Source: Rhizobium sp. CF080 (GTDB taxonomy: Bacteria; Pseudomonadota; Alphaproteobacteria; Rhizobiales; Rhizobiaceae). From it: DNA of 64,000 bases. The stretch spans positions 682,001 through 746,000 of the forward strand of contig NZ_AKKC02000002.1 of NCBI RefSeq assembly GCF_000282095.2. The letters run 5' to 3'. Under the pieces are notes generated by a model. That model saw only the letters and a program-made list of their open reading frames with translations, was not told where the DNA came from and ran no database searches. The first letter of the stretch is position 1. Each line of letters starts with the position of its first letter. Made by a program: the position numbers and the translations under genes. Shown here one piece after another: positions 21,131 to 29,687 of this stretch.

Positions 21131-22705
21131 ATGAAACCGATGAAATTTCTCCTGGCCGGGGTTGCGGCCTCGGTCATCGCCCTGAGCGCGGCTCAGGCCG
21201 CTGACCTGATACTCGGCAGCGCCACCGAGCCGTCGGCGATCGATCCGCAGTTCTCGCGCACCGGCAACAACCAGAACATCGCCATGCAGGTCTTCGACCG
21301 CCTGGTGCAGACCGACGCAGCGATCAATATCGAGCCGGCGCTCGCTGTTTCCTGGACCAATATCGATCCCCTGACCTGGCAGATCAAGCTGCGCGACGGC
21401 GTCAAGTTCCACGACGGCAACCCGCTGACGGCCGAGGACGTGATCTTCTCGCTCACGCGCGCCAAGGACATCCCGAACAGCCCGGCGCCGTTCTCCGGCA
21501 ACGTCGCGGCGATCGACAGCATGAAGGCGATCGACAACCTGACGGTCGAGTTCAAGACCAAGAAGCCGACGCCCGATTTCATCGAGCAGGTCGGTTTCGT
21601 TTACATCGTCGAGAAGAAGGTCGCCCAGGGCGCTTCGATCGAAGACTTCAACAGCGGCAAGGCGGCGATCGGCACCGGTGCCTACAAGTTCAAGTCCTGG
21701 ACGCCGGGCGACAACTTGGCCCTCACCCGCAACGACGCCTTCTGGGGCAAGAAGCAGGACTTCGACAACGTCACGATCAAGTTCATCTCCAATGATGCGT
21801 CGCGCGTCGCTGCCCTTCGCTCCGGCGCCGTCGACCTGATCGACGCCGTGCCGCCGGGCGACATCAAGACCCTCCAGGGCATTTCCGGCCTCAAGGTCTT
21901 CTCGATCGCCTCGGCCCGCATGATCTACCTCGCGCTCGACAGCGCCCGCGACAAGACGCCTTTTATCACCGACAAGGATGGCAAGCCGCTCGACAAGAAC
22001 CCGCTGAAGGACGTCAAGGTCCGTACGGCGCTGTCCGAACTCGTCAACCGCCAGCTGATCATCGACCGCATTCTCGACGGTTCGGCGGAAGCGGCAGGCC
22101 AGCTGGTGCCGAACGGTGTCGCCGGCAATGATCCGTCGATCAAGGTGCCCGCCATGAACGCCGAGAACGCCAAGAAGCTGCTGGCGGATGCCGGCTACAA
22201 GGACGGTTTCGGCATCACCATCCACACCTCCAACGACCGCTTCCCGGGCGATTCGGAAGTGGCGCAGGCGCTCGGCCAGATGTTCGCCCGCGGCGGCCTA
22301 AAGGTGAACGGCGTCGTCGCCCAGCCCTATAACGTCTATACCAAGGGTGCCGGGGCCGGCGAATTCTCGGCCTTCATCTTCTCGCTCGGCAACTCGACGC
22401 CGACGTCTGCGACCGGCCTTCGCAACCTCCTGATGACCGTCAACAAGGATGCCGGCACCGGTTCGTTCAACCGGACAAAATACTCGAACCCGGCCTTCGA
22501 CGAGGCGATGCGCGCCGCAACCGCCGAGTTCGACGTCAAGAAGCGCGTGGAACTGCTGCAGAAGGCCACCAAGATGGTGTTCGCCGACGTGCCGGTCATC
22601 CCGCTCTACTGGCAGAAGGTCCACTGGGCCGGCAAGGCGAACCTCTCCTACGTCGCCAACATGACGGAAGACACCAGCGCGACGCTTGCCGGCATCGCCA
22701 AGTAA
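21131..22705 (+). CDS. Peptide-type ABC substrate-binding protein (family 5)
   Basis: A 524-residue extracellular solute-binding protein family 5. The Sec signal peptide covers about residues 1-23 (FLLAGVAASVIALSAAQAAD). The mature start LILGSATEPSAIDPQFS and the block LRDGVKFHDGNPLTAEDVIFSLTRA are typical of DppA/OppA proteins. The ATG at 21131 has GAAGGGA upstream; a longer frame from 20942 overlaps dppF and is rejected. It selects the substrate of this importer. It is followed by two strong hairpins (22719-22783), which would keep its mRNA more abundant than the downstream genes. Confidence 0.88.
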   Translation: MKPMKFLLAGVAASVIALSAAQAADLILGSATEPSAIDPQFSRTGNNQNIAMQVFDRLVQTDAAINIEPALAVSWTNIDPLTWQIKLRDGVKFHDGNPLTAEDVIFSLTRAKDIPNSPAPFSGNVAAIDSMKAIDNLTVEFKTKKPTPDFIEQVGFVYIVEKKVAQGASIEDFNSGKAAIGTGAYKFKSWTPGDNLALTRNDAFWGKKQDFDNVTIKFISNDASRVAALRSGAVDLIDAVPPGDIKTLQGISGLKVFSIASARMIYLALDSARDKTPFITDKDGKPLDKNPLKDVKVRTALSELVNRQLIIDRILDGSAEAAGQLVPNGVAGNDPSIKVPAMNAENAKKLLADAGYKDGFGITIHTSNDRFPGDSEVAQALGQMFARGGLKVNGVVAQPYNVYTKGAGAGEFSAFIFSLGNSTPTSATGLRNLLMTVNKDAGTGSFNRTKYSNPAFDEAMRAATAEFDVKKRVELLQKATKMVFADVPVIPLYWQKVHWAGKANLSYVANMTEDTSATLAGIAK

Positions 22706-22718
22706 GTTTGGGTCTTGC

Positions 22719-22783
22719 TGCGGCCCTCATTCCGGGGCCGCAACATCCCGGGCCGGCCTGACGTGTGGTGGGGCCGGCCCGGG
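22719..22783 (+). terminator. Two tandem GC-rich hairpins after the binding-protein gene
   Basis: Hairpin 1 (22719-22742) pairs TGCGGCCC with GGGCCGCA. Hairpin 2 (22747-22783) pairs CCCGGGCCGGCC with GGCCGGCCCGGG, a perfect 12-bp stem. Neither is followed by a T-tract, so they are more likely mRNA-stabilising or attenuating structures than full terminators. The following gene lies about 30 bp further on the same strand. Confidence 0.5.
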
Positions 22784-22813
22784 CATTGATTTGCCAATTT
22801 TGAGGACATGGAC

Positions 22814-24718
22814 ATGGATACCCTGACGCCATCGCGCTTCGAGGTGATTGCCGACGATGTGATCGTCGAACGCGATGTGATGGTGACGATGCGGGACGGC
22901 ATCAAGCTCGCAACCGACGTCTACCGGCCGGCCAAGGACGGCAAGGTGATCGAAGGCCGGCTGCCGGCAATCATGGAACGCACGCCCTACGGCAAGGCGG
23001 AACGCTCGCGTTCCGAGATCGAAGTGGGCATGGCGGAGCCGATGAAGCGCAATGAGGTGGCTAGCTATTTCGTCCGGGCGGGATATGCCGTGATCTACCA
23101 GGATTGCCGTGGCCGCCACAATTCCGAGGGCGAATTCAGCAAATACATTTCCGAAGCCGCGGACGGCTACGATACGGCCCGCTGGCTGGTGGAACAGGCC
23201 TGGTCCAACGGCCAGTTCGGCACGATGGGCCTTTCCTATGCGGCGCATACGCAGGCCGCGCTCGCCTGCCTCAACCCGCCGGGGCTGGCCTGCATGGTGA
23301 TGGATTCCGGCGGATTTTCGAACGCCTACCAATGCGGCATCCGCCAGGGCGGTGCCTTTGAACTGAAGCAGGCGACCTGGGCCTACAATCAGGCGATCGG
23401 CGAGGGCGATGAACTGGCCCGCGCGGCGATCGAGGCGGAGGATATCCACGCCTGGTTCAACGTCATGCCCTGGAGCGAAGGCGTCTCGCCGGTGCGCTGG
23501 ATGCCGGAATATGAGAACTACCTGCTCGACCAGTGGCGCAGCGGCACGTTCGACGAAAGCTGGCGCCGCGTCGGGCTTTATATGGAAGGGTTCTACGAGA
23601 CCTTTCCGGAAGTGCCTATCGTGCTGATGTCGAGCTGGTACGATGCCTATGTGAAATCGACGCTCGACAACTATCGCGGCCTCTCGGCCAAGGACAGCCG
23701 GCCGCTGCAGCTGATCATGGGGCCGTGGCTGCACGGCAACCGCAACACGACTCTCGCCGGCGATACCTCCTTCGGCCCCGCCGCGCCGCTTGGCGGCAAC
23801 GTCATGGAAAGCTGGCTCGCGTTTCGCCGCAACTGGTTCGACCACTGGCTGAAGGGCAAGGACAATACGGTTTCGCAGGAGCCGGTGGTCCGTGCCTTCG
23901 TGATGGGCGGCGGATCCGGCACGCGCAATGCCGATGGCCGGCTGGACCACGGCGGACACTGGATCGAGGCGAGTGACTGGCCGCTGCCCGGGACGGAATT
24001 CCGCAACTACTATATCCATGAAAACGGCTCGCTTTCGACCGAAAAGCCGAAGGACGATGCCGCGTCCTTCACCTACGACTTCGATCCCAAGGACCCGGTC
24101 CCGACCATTGGCGGTTCGCTGACCAGCGGCCAGCCGATCTTCGAGGGCGGCGGTTTCGACCAGCGCGAGGGTGAGAAGTTCTACGGCTCCAAACATCCGG
24201 GCCTGCCACTTTCGGCGCGTGCCGACGTGCTTTCCTTCGAGACCGAACCGCTCGCCGAGGATGTCGCCGTGGTCGGGCCGATCACGGTCGAGCTCTACGT
24301 CTCATCCGACGCGCCGGACACCGATTTCACCGCGAAACTCGTCGACGTCTATCCGCCGAGCAAGGACTATCCGACCGGTTACGCGCTCAACATCACCGAC
24401 GGGATCATCCGCTGCCGTTATCGCAACTCCTTCGAAAAGCCGGAGCCGATCGTCAAGGGAGAGGTGTTCAAGGTAACGATCGAGCCGTTCGCGACTGCCA
24501 ACCTGTTCGCCAAGGGTCACCGCATCAGGGTTGATATCTCATCGTCCAACTTCCCGAAGTACGATATAAATCCAAATAGCTATGCGCCGGAGGGCCGGGG
24601 ACGCACAAGCCAAGTGGCCCGCAACACGGTTTTCTGCGATGGTACGCGGCCATCTGCCATCCGCCTGCCGATCGTCGGCGGAGCGGCAATGGTGGCGCTG
24701 AAGCCCATCGCGAAATGA
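22814..24718 (+). CDS. CocE/NonD-family hydrolase (peptidase S15-like)
   Basis: A 634-residue alpha/beta hydrolase of the X-Pro dipeptidyl-peptidase/cocaine-esterase family. The N-terminal catalytic domain has the nucleophile elbow GLSYAA (Ser141), the oxyanion region RTPYGKAE, the acid in SSWYDAYVKST and the His in GPWLHGN. A jelly-roll C-terminal domain follows (about 390-634). There is no signal peptide, so it acts in the cytoplasm on what the importer brings in. Family members hydrolyse esters, amides or N-terminal X-Pro peptides. An ATG at 22808 is possible, but 22814 fits the GAGG spacing better. Confidence 0.85.
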   Translation: MDTLTPSRFEVIADDVIVERDVMVTMRDGIKLATDVYRPAKDGKVIEGRLPAIMERTPYGKAERSRSEIEVGMAEPMKRNEVASYFVRAGYAVIYQDCRGRHNSEGEFSKYISEAADGYDTARWLVEQAWSNGQFGTMGLSYAAHTQAALACLNPPGLACMVMDSGGFSNAYQCGIRQGGAFELKQATWAYNQAIGEGDELARAAIEAEDIHAWFNVMPWSEGVSPVRWMPEYENYLLDQWRSGTFDESWRRVGLYMEGFYETFPEVPIVLMSSWYDAYVKSTLDNYRGLSAKDSRPLQLIMGPWLHGNRNTTLAGDTSFGPAAPLGGNVMESWLAFRRNWFDHWLKGKDNTVSQEPVVRAFVMGGGSGTRNADGRLDHGGHWIEASDWPLPGTEFRNYYIHENGSLSTEKPKDDAASFTYDFDPKDPVPTIGGSLTSGQPIFEGGGFDQREGEKFYGSKHPGLPLSARADVLSFETEPLAEDVAVVGPITVELYVSSDAPDTDFTAKLVDVYPPSKDYPTGYALNITDGIIRCRYRNSFEKPEPIVKGEVFKVTIEPFATANLFAKGHRIRVDISSSNFPKYDINPNSYAPEGRGRTSQVARNTVFCDGTRPSAIRLPIVGGAAMVALKPIAK

Positions 24719-24726
24719 ACTGAACC

Positions 24727-25878
24727 ATGCTTACCGTCGCCGTTACCGGCCAGATCCTGATCCACGGCCCCCTCGACCTCTGCGGCGAGGGACAGGCCGA
24801 GGTGCGGGATTTCCTGGAGGCGGATGTCGCCTTCGGCAACCTGGAGGCGACGGTCGAGACCGCAGGCGCCTGGCCGACCAAGACGAAGACGCTGCATCTG
24901 GCCTCACCGGAAGCGCTCGTCTCGGTGCGGGAACTGGGGTTTCACGCGGTGACGCATGCCAACAACCACGCCTTCGATCTCGGCCCGCCGGGCATTGCTT
25001 CGACCCGCGCCGCGGTGGAGGCGGCCGGGCTGGTGCTCGCCGGTAGCGGATCGGATATCGAGCGAGCCGCCGCGCCGGTGATCGTGCCGGGACCCTATAA
25101 ATCGCTCGCGATCTTCTCCGTCGATCTCGGGCCGCAACCGGACATCAACTACGCCTCGGCCGAGCGCGGCGGCATTGCCCCGTTGCGGGTGAAGCGGACG
25201 GTGAGCGTGCCAACCGCCGAATTCGAGACGCTGAAGCGGATCGTCGGGACGCTCGGTGACGACAAGCGCGGCGCGGCGCGTGCCGCCGTCGGTTATGATG
25301 TGGGCGAACGCCCGGAGCTGGACCTCTTCGGCACGCCCGTCGTTGCCGGTCACTCGATCGCTGCACGCTGGATTGCCGATGGGAAGGACATGCAGCGGCT
25401 TGTCGACGGCATCGGCGCCGCAAAGGCGATAGGGGACCTGGTCGCCGTGGCGATCCACGGCCATCACTGGGATTCGAACTGGAAAACAACGCCCGACTGG
25501 CTGCTGGACCTCTGTCGCGGCCTGATCGACAACGGCGCGGACCTCATCCTCGGCACCGGCGCGCCGGTCATGCAGCCACTCGTCTTTCATCGCGGACGGG
25601 CGATCATCGCCGGCCTCGGCAACTTCGTCTTCCACACCGGGCGGCCGGCGACCTATGACGAGAAGGGTGTGGATGTCTGGCGCAGCGCCGCAATCCGGCT
25701 GACGCTTGCCGATGACGGCGCGTGCGAACGGCTCGAGCTGCTGCCGATTTCGGTCGGCAGGCCGACGGAGCATGGCTTGCCTTTGGGGCCGGTTCCGCTG
25801 CGAGGCTCCGACGCGGACGATATCAGGAAAAGAGCCCTTTCCGGGCTTTCGGCTGCAGACCGGCAGTGCGTCGTCTGA
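24727..25878 (+). CDS. CapA-family (poly-gamma-glutamate synthesis protein-like) metallophosphatase-fold protein
   Basis: A 383-residue protein with the CapA/PgsA signatures TGQILIHGPL, AFGNLEATVE, HANNHAFDLGPPGI and AIHGHHWDSN, which correspond to metal-ligand motifs of the calcineurin-like CapA family. Unlike capsule CapA proteins it shows no N-terminal membrane anchor, so it is probably a soluble cytoplasmic enzyme. It lies 8 bp after the CocE-like gene and is the last gene of the importer operon. Its stop abuts the convergent response-regulator gene. A hydrolytic role on the imported compound is inferred. Confidence 0.78.
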   Translation: MLTVAVTGQILIHGPLDLCGEGQAEVRDFLEADVAFGNLEATVETAGAWPTKTKTLHLASPEALVSVRELGFHAVTHANNHAFDLGPPGIASTRAAVEAAGLVLAGSGSDIERAAAPVIVPGPYKSLAIFSVDLGPQPDINYASAERGGIAPLRVKRTVSVPTAEFETLKRIVGTLGDDKRGAARAAVGYDVGERPELDLFGTPVVAGHSIAARWIADGKDMQRLVDGIGAAKAIGDLVAVAIHGHHWDSNWKTTPDWLLDLCRGLIDNGADLILGTGAPVMQPLVFHRGRAIIAGLGNFVFHTGRPATYDEKGVDVWRSAAIRLTLADDGACERLELLPISVGRPTEHGLPLGPVPLRGSDADDIRKRALSGLSAADRQCVV

Positions 25879-26604
25879 TCAGCCGAGCTTGCCGGTGAAA
25901 ATGTAACCGACGCCGCGAACAGCCTTGATGAGCTGGGGGTGCTTGACGTCCGCCTCGATCTTGCGGCGCAGCCGGACGATCTGGGCGTCGATCGTGCGGT
26001 CGAAGGCATCGAGCTGTCGCCCTCTCGTGGTGTCCATCAGGAAATCGCGCGTTAGCACCCGGCCGGCATGCTGGACGAAGGCCGCCAGCATGTCGAATTC
26101 GCCCGTCGTCAGTTCGACTTCCCCATCGTCGGCAGACAGCAGCTGGCGCCTCGAAAGATTGAGCGTCCATCCTTCGAAGCGGACGATCTTCTCCTCGTTT
26201 TCCTCGGGCTTCGGCTGAGCCGGCTGGCGCCGCCTAAGGATGGATTTCAGCCGGGCATGCACTTCGCGCAGGTGGAACGGCTTTGCGATATAATCGTCCG
26301 CGCCGATCTCGATGCCGATGATCCGGTCGACCACGTCGTCGCGGCCGGTCAGCATCATGATCGGAACGTCCGATTGCATCCGGATTTCCCGCGCCAGATC
26401 GAAGCCATCCTGGCCGCCGGGAAGCGAGAGATCGAGCAGGATGATGTCGACCTCCTGTCTCTTCAGCTGAGCGCGCATTTCCTGCCCGTCGGATACCGCG
26501 CTGACGGCATATCCTTCGCCCTCGAAATACCGCGTCAACATCTGGCGGATTCGGGGATCGTCGTCGACGACGAGGATGTTGGCGGAACTTGCGGGGGATG
26601 ACAT
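25879..26604 (-). CDS. fxkR: OmpR-family response regulator, FxkR-like
   Basis: A 241-residue two-domain regulator. The receiver is at about 8-125 (ILVVDDDPRIR, phospho-acceptor Asp58 in IILLDLSLPGG, Lys in YIAKPF) and the winged-helix DNA-binding domain at about 140-238 (LTTGEFDMLAAFVQHAGRVLTRDFL, RTIDAQIVRLRRKIE). It is divergent from fixK, and a GTTACA-N4-GTTACC repeat lies between them. In Rhizobium etli FxkR links the hybrid FixL to fixK transcription through such a site, so the same role is inferred. ATG 26604 is preferred over a TTG at 26607. No classical FixJ (NarL-type) gene is present. Confidence 0.82.
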   Translation of the reverse strand: MSSPASSANILVVDDDPRIRQMLTRYFEGEGYAVSAVSDGQEMRAQLKRQEVDIILLDLSLPGGQDGFDLAREIRMQSDVPIMMLTGRDDVVDRIIGIEIGADDYIAKPFHLREVHARLKSILRRRQPAQPKPEENEEKIVRFEGWTLNLSRRQLLSADDGEVELTTGEFDMLAAFVQHAGRVLTRDFLMDTTRGRQLDAFDRTIDAQIVRLRRKIEADVKHPQLIKAVRGVGYIFTGKLG

Positions 26605-26621
26605 CAACAGGGAACCGGCGT

Positions 26622-26637
26622 GTTACAGATTGTTACC
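26622..26637. promoter_or_regulatory. K-box-like direct repeat upstream of fixK
   Basis: GTTACA-GATT-GTTACC gives two hexamers spaced by ten bases, the geometry expected for an OmpR-type dimer. It lies 86 bp before the fixK ATG and 17 bp before the fxkR start. It resembles the K-box described for FxkR in Rhizobium etli, as I recall it. It could serve both activation of fixK and autoregulation of fxkR. Confidence 0.6.
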
Positions 26638-26723
26638 AATTAGAACCGTCTTTCACGGGACTAGCATTCGCGCGTTACCGGGATTCGGTCAACTGCCTCA
26701 ACCAAACGGATAGGGGCAGTTTC

Positions 26724-27476
26724 ATGTTTCTCACGGATTATGCGAAGACCTTCAACGCAGCAGCAAGACCGCTCGACGAACCGGATTGCCTGCATTCGCT
26801 GTTTGCAAAGCAGCCGGTCGAATTTCTCGCGGCCGGCCAGCCCCTCTTCTTCGAGGGCGACGAGGCCAAGCATATTTTCGAAGTCATCGAGGGAACACTG
26901 CGGGTTTTCCGGATCATTTCAGACGGACGGCGGGTTATCACCGGCTTTCTGCATGCCGGCGACGTCATCGGCGTTTCGCTCCGCGAGAGCTATATCTACA
27001 CCGCGGAGGCTATCACCCCGGCGAAGGTACGTCGGCTGTCGCGTCGCCAGTTCGAGGCCGCAATCATCAATTCCGAAAGCCTGAGGCCGAAGGTTTTTGC
27101 CCGCGTCTGCGACGAAATGGCCGCAGCCCAGGACCAGATGGTGCTGTTGTCGAGCAAGAGCGCGGAAGAACGGATCTGCACCTTCCTGCTGAAATATCTG
27201 AGGCGCGCGATGGCCGAAGGCAATGCGCAACCGATCGTCGAGCTCTCCATGAGCCGGCAGGACATGGCCGACTATCTCGGCCTGACGATCGAGACCGTTT
27301 CGCGTACGATCACCCGGCTTATCGGCAAGGGCGTGCTGAATGTTCTGGACCCGGCCGCCCGTCATTCCATAAGAATCGAACGACCGGGAATGCTTGCGCA
27401 ACTCGCCGGAGATGACGATGACTGTGGAGACATGCGGCGCGACCTGATCGCTCTTGGTGGGCGACGGCGCCATTAA
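26724..27476 (+). CDS. fixK: Crp/Fnr-family regulator FixK
   Basis: A 250-residue regulator with a cyclic-nucleotide-binding fold (about 30-140) and a C-terminal helix-turn-helix (about 176-205, SRQDMADYLGLTIETVSRTITRL). The recognition helix has E190, S193 and R194, the E..SR signature that reads TTGA-N6-TCAA. Only one Cys is in the N-terminal region, so the Fnr-type Fe-S cluster is missing, which places it with FixK. The ATG at 26724 has AGGGGCAG upstream. It precedes the hfixL gene by 5 bp. The likely targets are the anaeroboxes before fixG and fixN. Confidence 0.88.
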   Translation: MFLTDYAKTFNAAARPLDEPDCLHSLFAKQPVEFLAAGQPLFFEGDEAKHIFEVIEGTLRVFRIISDGRRVITGFLHAGDVIGVSLRESYIYTAEAITPAKVRRLSRRQFEAAIINSESLRPKVFARVCDEMAAAQDQMVLLSSKSAEERICTFLLKYLRRAMAEGNAQPIVELSMSRQDMADYLGLTIETVSRTITRLIGKGVLNVLDPAARHSIRIERPGMLAQLAGDDDDCGDMRRDLIALGGRRRH

Positions 27477-27481
27477 ACGGA

Positions 27482-29410
27482 ATGGACATGATCGGCAATA
27501 CAGGATCCGAAGCCACGACGGAAAGCCAACTCGATGCCGTCACTCTCCTTCTCGACGATGCCAATCTCATCGTTCACGGCGTGGACGGCATCATCAGCCG
27601 CTGGACGAGCGGCTGCGAGCAGCTCTACGGATGGCGTCGGGAGGAGGCTCTCGGCAAGGTCGTTCACGATCTTCTCGCGACACAGTTTTCCGAGCCCCTC
27701 GACGAGATCCGCCGCTGTGTCCAGACTGATCATGCGTGGCAAGGCGAGGTCGTCCATCGGCACAAGCACGGTCATCCGGTCGTCGTGGCGACCCGCTGGG
27801 TGGCCGTCAATCCATCGAGCGACGGTCCTTCGATCATCATTCAAACGAACAACGACATCACCGAGATGAAAAGGGTGCAGAACGATCTTGCCGAACGCGA
27901 AGCGCATCTGCGCTCCATTCTGGACACCGTTCCGGAATCGATGATCGTCATCGACGAGGTCGGCTGCATCTCGTCCTTCAGCGCCGCAGCAGAACAGCTG
28001 TTCGGCTACTCGTCCGACGAGGTCTGCGGACAGAATGTGAAGATGCTGATGCCATCGCCCGACCGGGACGCCCATGACGGATATATCTCGCGCTACCTCC
28101 ATACCGGCGAACGCCGGATCATCGGTTATGGCCGCGTCGTGACCGGGCAGCGCAAGGACAAAAGCACGTTTCCGATGGAGCTTTCGGTCGGCGAGGCCGT
28201 CACCAACGGAAAACGCATCTTTACCGGCTTCGTCCGCGACCTCACCAGCCGTCACAAGATTGAAGAGGAGCTGCGCCAGGCCCAGAAGATGGAAGCGATC
28301 GGCCAGCTCACCGGCGGCCTGGCGCACGATTTCAACAATCTTCTGACGGTCATCAGCGGCAATCTCGAGATGATCGAGAACAAGCTCGCGGATGCGAGCC
28401 TGCTGGAACTGCTGCATGAAGCGCAGGGTGCTGCGGAAGATGGCGCCAAGCTCACCGGCCAGCTGCTCGCCTTCGGACGGCGCCAGCCGCTCAACCCGAA
28501 GCTCGCGGATGTCGGCAATCTCGTCTCCGGCTTCTCGGAACTTCTCAGGCGCACGCTCGGCGAAACGATCGAGCTTCGCACCACCGTGACCGGCGTCTCC
28601 AATGAGGCGCTGGTCGATGCGTCGCAGCTTCAGAACGCCCTTCTCAACCTGGCGCTCAATGCGCGCGATGCGATGCCGCGCGGCGGCAAGCTGTCGATCG
28701 AGATTTCCCGCGTCAGGCTGGATGTCGACTATGCGCAGATGTATCCCGATGTCCGCACCGGCGACTTCGTGCTGATTTCCGTCACCGACACGGGTATCGG
28801 CATGTCTCCCGAGGTCAAGGACAAGGCCTTCGAGCCTTTCTTTACCACCAAGGGCCTGGGCGCCGGAACGGGGCTCGGCCTCAGCATGGTCTACGGGTTC
28901 GCCAAACAGTCCGGCGGGCATATCCAGCTCTACAGCGAGCCAGGACAGGGCACGAGCGTCAGAATTTTTCTGCCGGTGGCGCGCAAGACGGAGGCGGTGG
29001 ATCCCATCGCTGCCGAGACCGCTTCGAAGCAGGCCTCCATTCCCGGCGGCACCGAAAAGATCCTCGTCGTCGAGGACGATCCGCGGGTCCGGCGCATCGC
29101 CGTGTCCCGGCTGACGCAGCTGGGTTACGGCGTTATTGAAGCTTCGAATGGCCAGGAAGCGCTGGACCAGCTCGGCCAGCACGACGGCATCCACCTTCTT
29201 TTCACCGACATCGTGATGCCGGGCGGGATGACCGGCGACGAACTGGCGGCCGAAGTCCGCGTGAGACGGCCGGGCATGAAGGTGCTGTTCACCTCCGGCT
29301 ATGCCGAACCGGCCATCGCCGGGCGCGAACTGGCCCAATCCGGTAGCTGGCTCAAGAAGCCCTATACCGCGAGAGAGCTCGCGGTGCGGCTTCGCGAGCT
29401 GCTGGACTGA
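27482..29410 (+). CDS. fixL: Hybrid oxygen-sensing histidine kinase FixL (heme PAS + receiver)
   Basis: A 642-residue hybrid kinase. The first PAS is at about 20-130. The second, heme-type PAS is at about 140-255, with His198 in [10 protein letters not shown] at the heme-ligand position and Arg218 in GYGRVVTG matching the FixL FG-loop arginine. The kinase core has His282 in LAHDFNN, N-box [12 protein letters not shown]1 DTGIGM and G2 GLGLSM. A C-terminal receiver covers about 523-640 ([20 protein letters not shown]). There is no membrane segment, so it is a soluble oxygen sensor. It is co-transcribed with fixK and followed by a strong terminator. Signalling to FxkR is inferred from Rhizobium etli. 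Confidence 0.88.
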   Translation: MDMIGNTGSEATTESQLDAVTLLLDDANLIVHGVDGIISRWTSGCEQLYGWRREEALGKVVHDLLATQFSEPLDEIRRCVQTDHAWQGEVVHRHKHGHPVVVATRWVAVNPSSDGPSIIIQTNNDITEMKRVQNDLAEREAHLRSILDTVPESMIVIDEVGCISSFSAAAEQLFGYSSDEVCGQNVKMLMPSPDRDAHDGYISRYLHTGERRIIGYGRVVTGQRKDKSTFPMELSVGEAVTNGKRIFTGFVRDLTSRHKIEEELRQAQKMEAIGQLTGGLAHDFNNLLTVISGNLEMIENKLADASLLELLHEAQGAAEDGAKLTGQLLAFGRRQPLNPKLADVGNLVSGFSELLRRTLGETIELRTTVTGVSNEALVDASQLQNALLNLALNARDAMPRGGKLSIEISRVRLDVDYAQMYPDVRTGDFVLISVTDTGIGMSPEVKDKAFEPFFTTKGLGAGTGLGLSMVYGFAKQSGGHIQLYSEPGQGTSVRIFLPVARKTEAVDPIAAETASKQASIPGGTEKILVVEDDPRVRRIAVSRLTQLGYGVIEASNGQEALDQLGQHDGIHLLFTDIVMPGGMTGDELAAEVRVRRPGMKVLFTSGYAEPAIAGRELAQSGSWLKKPYTARELAVRLRELLD

Positions 29411-29420
29411 ACAAAGTTTC

Positions 29421-29446
29421 AAAGGGCTGCATCTGCAGCCCTTTTT
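29421..29446 (+). terminator. Rho-independent terminator after hfixL
   Basis: AAAGGGCTGC pairs with GCAGCCCTTT around an ATCT loop and runs into TTTTT, starting 11 bp after the hfixL stop. On the opposite strand the run of A residues on the other arm makes it partly bidirectional, so it could also end the fixGHIS transcript, whose last gene stops at 29541. Confidence 0.85.
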
Positions 29447-29540
29447 CGACAATCAACCGAGACATTCCTGGAAATCTTGACAGCCTCTGGTGCGTGGACC
29501 GCGTCCGCATCAGGGCCAGCGTTTGTCCGGAATCAGCCGG

Positions 29541-29687
29541 CTATTCCGGCGGATCGTCCTGCAGCACGCGCCAGGACGCACCTTCGAGGTCGTCGTACTG
29601 GCCGCTCTTCAACGACCAGAGAAAGGCGAAGAGGCCAAGCCCCCCGAGGAAAAGCGCGATCGGGATGAGATAGATCAGCATGTTCAT
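29541..29687 (-). CDS. fixS: cbb3 oxidase maturation protein CcoS/FixS
   Basis: A 48-residue protein, MNMLIYLIPIALFLGGLGLF at the start, with one membrane segment (about 4-25) and an acidic tail (YDDLEGASWRVLQDDPPE). Size, the single helix and the DDLEG motif are those of CcoS, needed for heme and copper insertion into the cbb3 oxidase. The ATG overlaps the fixI stop as ATGA, so it is translationally coupled. It is the last gene of fixGHIS. Confidence 0.9.
   Translation of the reverse strand: MNMLIYLIPIALFLGGLGLFAFLWSLKSGQYDDLEGASWRVLQDDPPE

Noticed and set aside
26605-26723. An anaerobox before fixK that would show autoregulation.
   Set aside because: Only a GTCAA half-site is present; no TTGA partner at the right distance.
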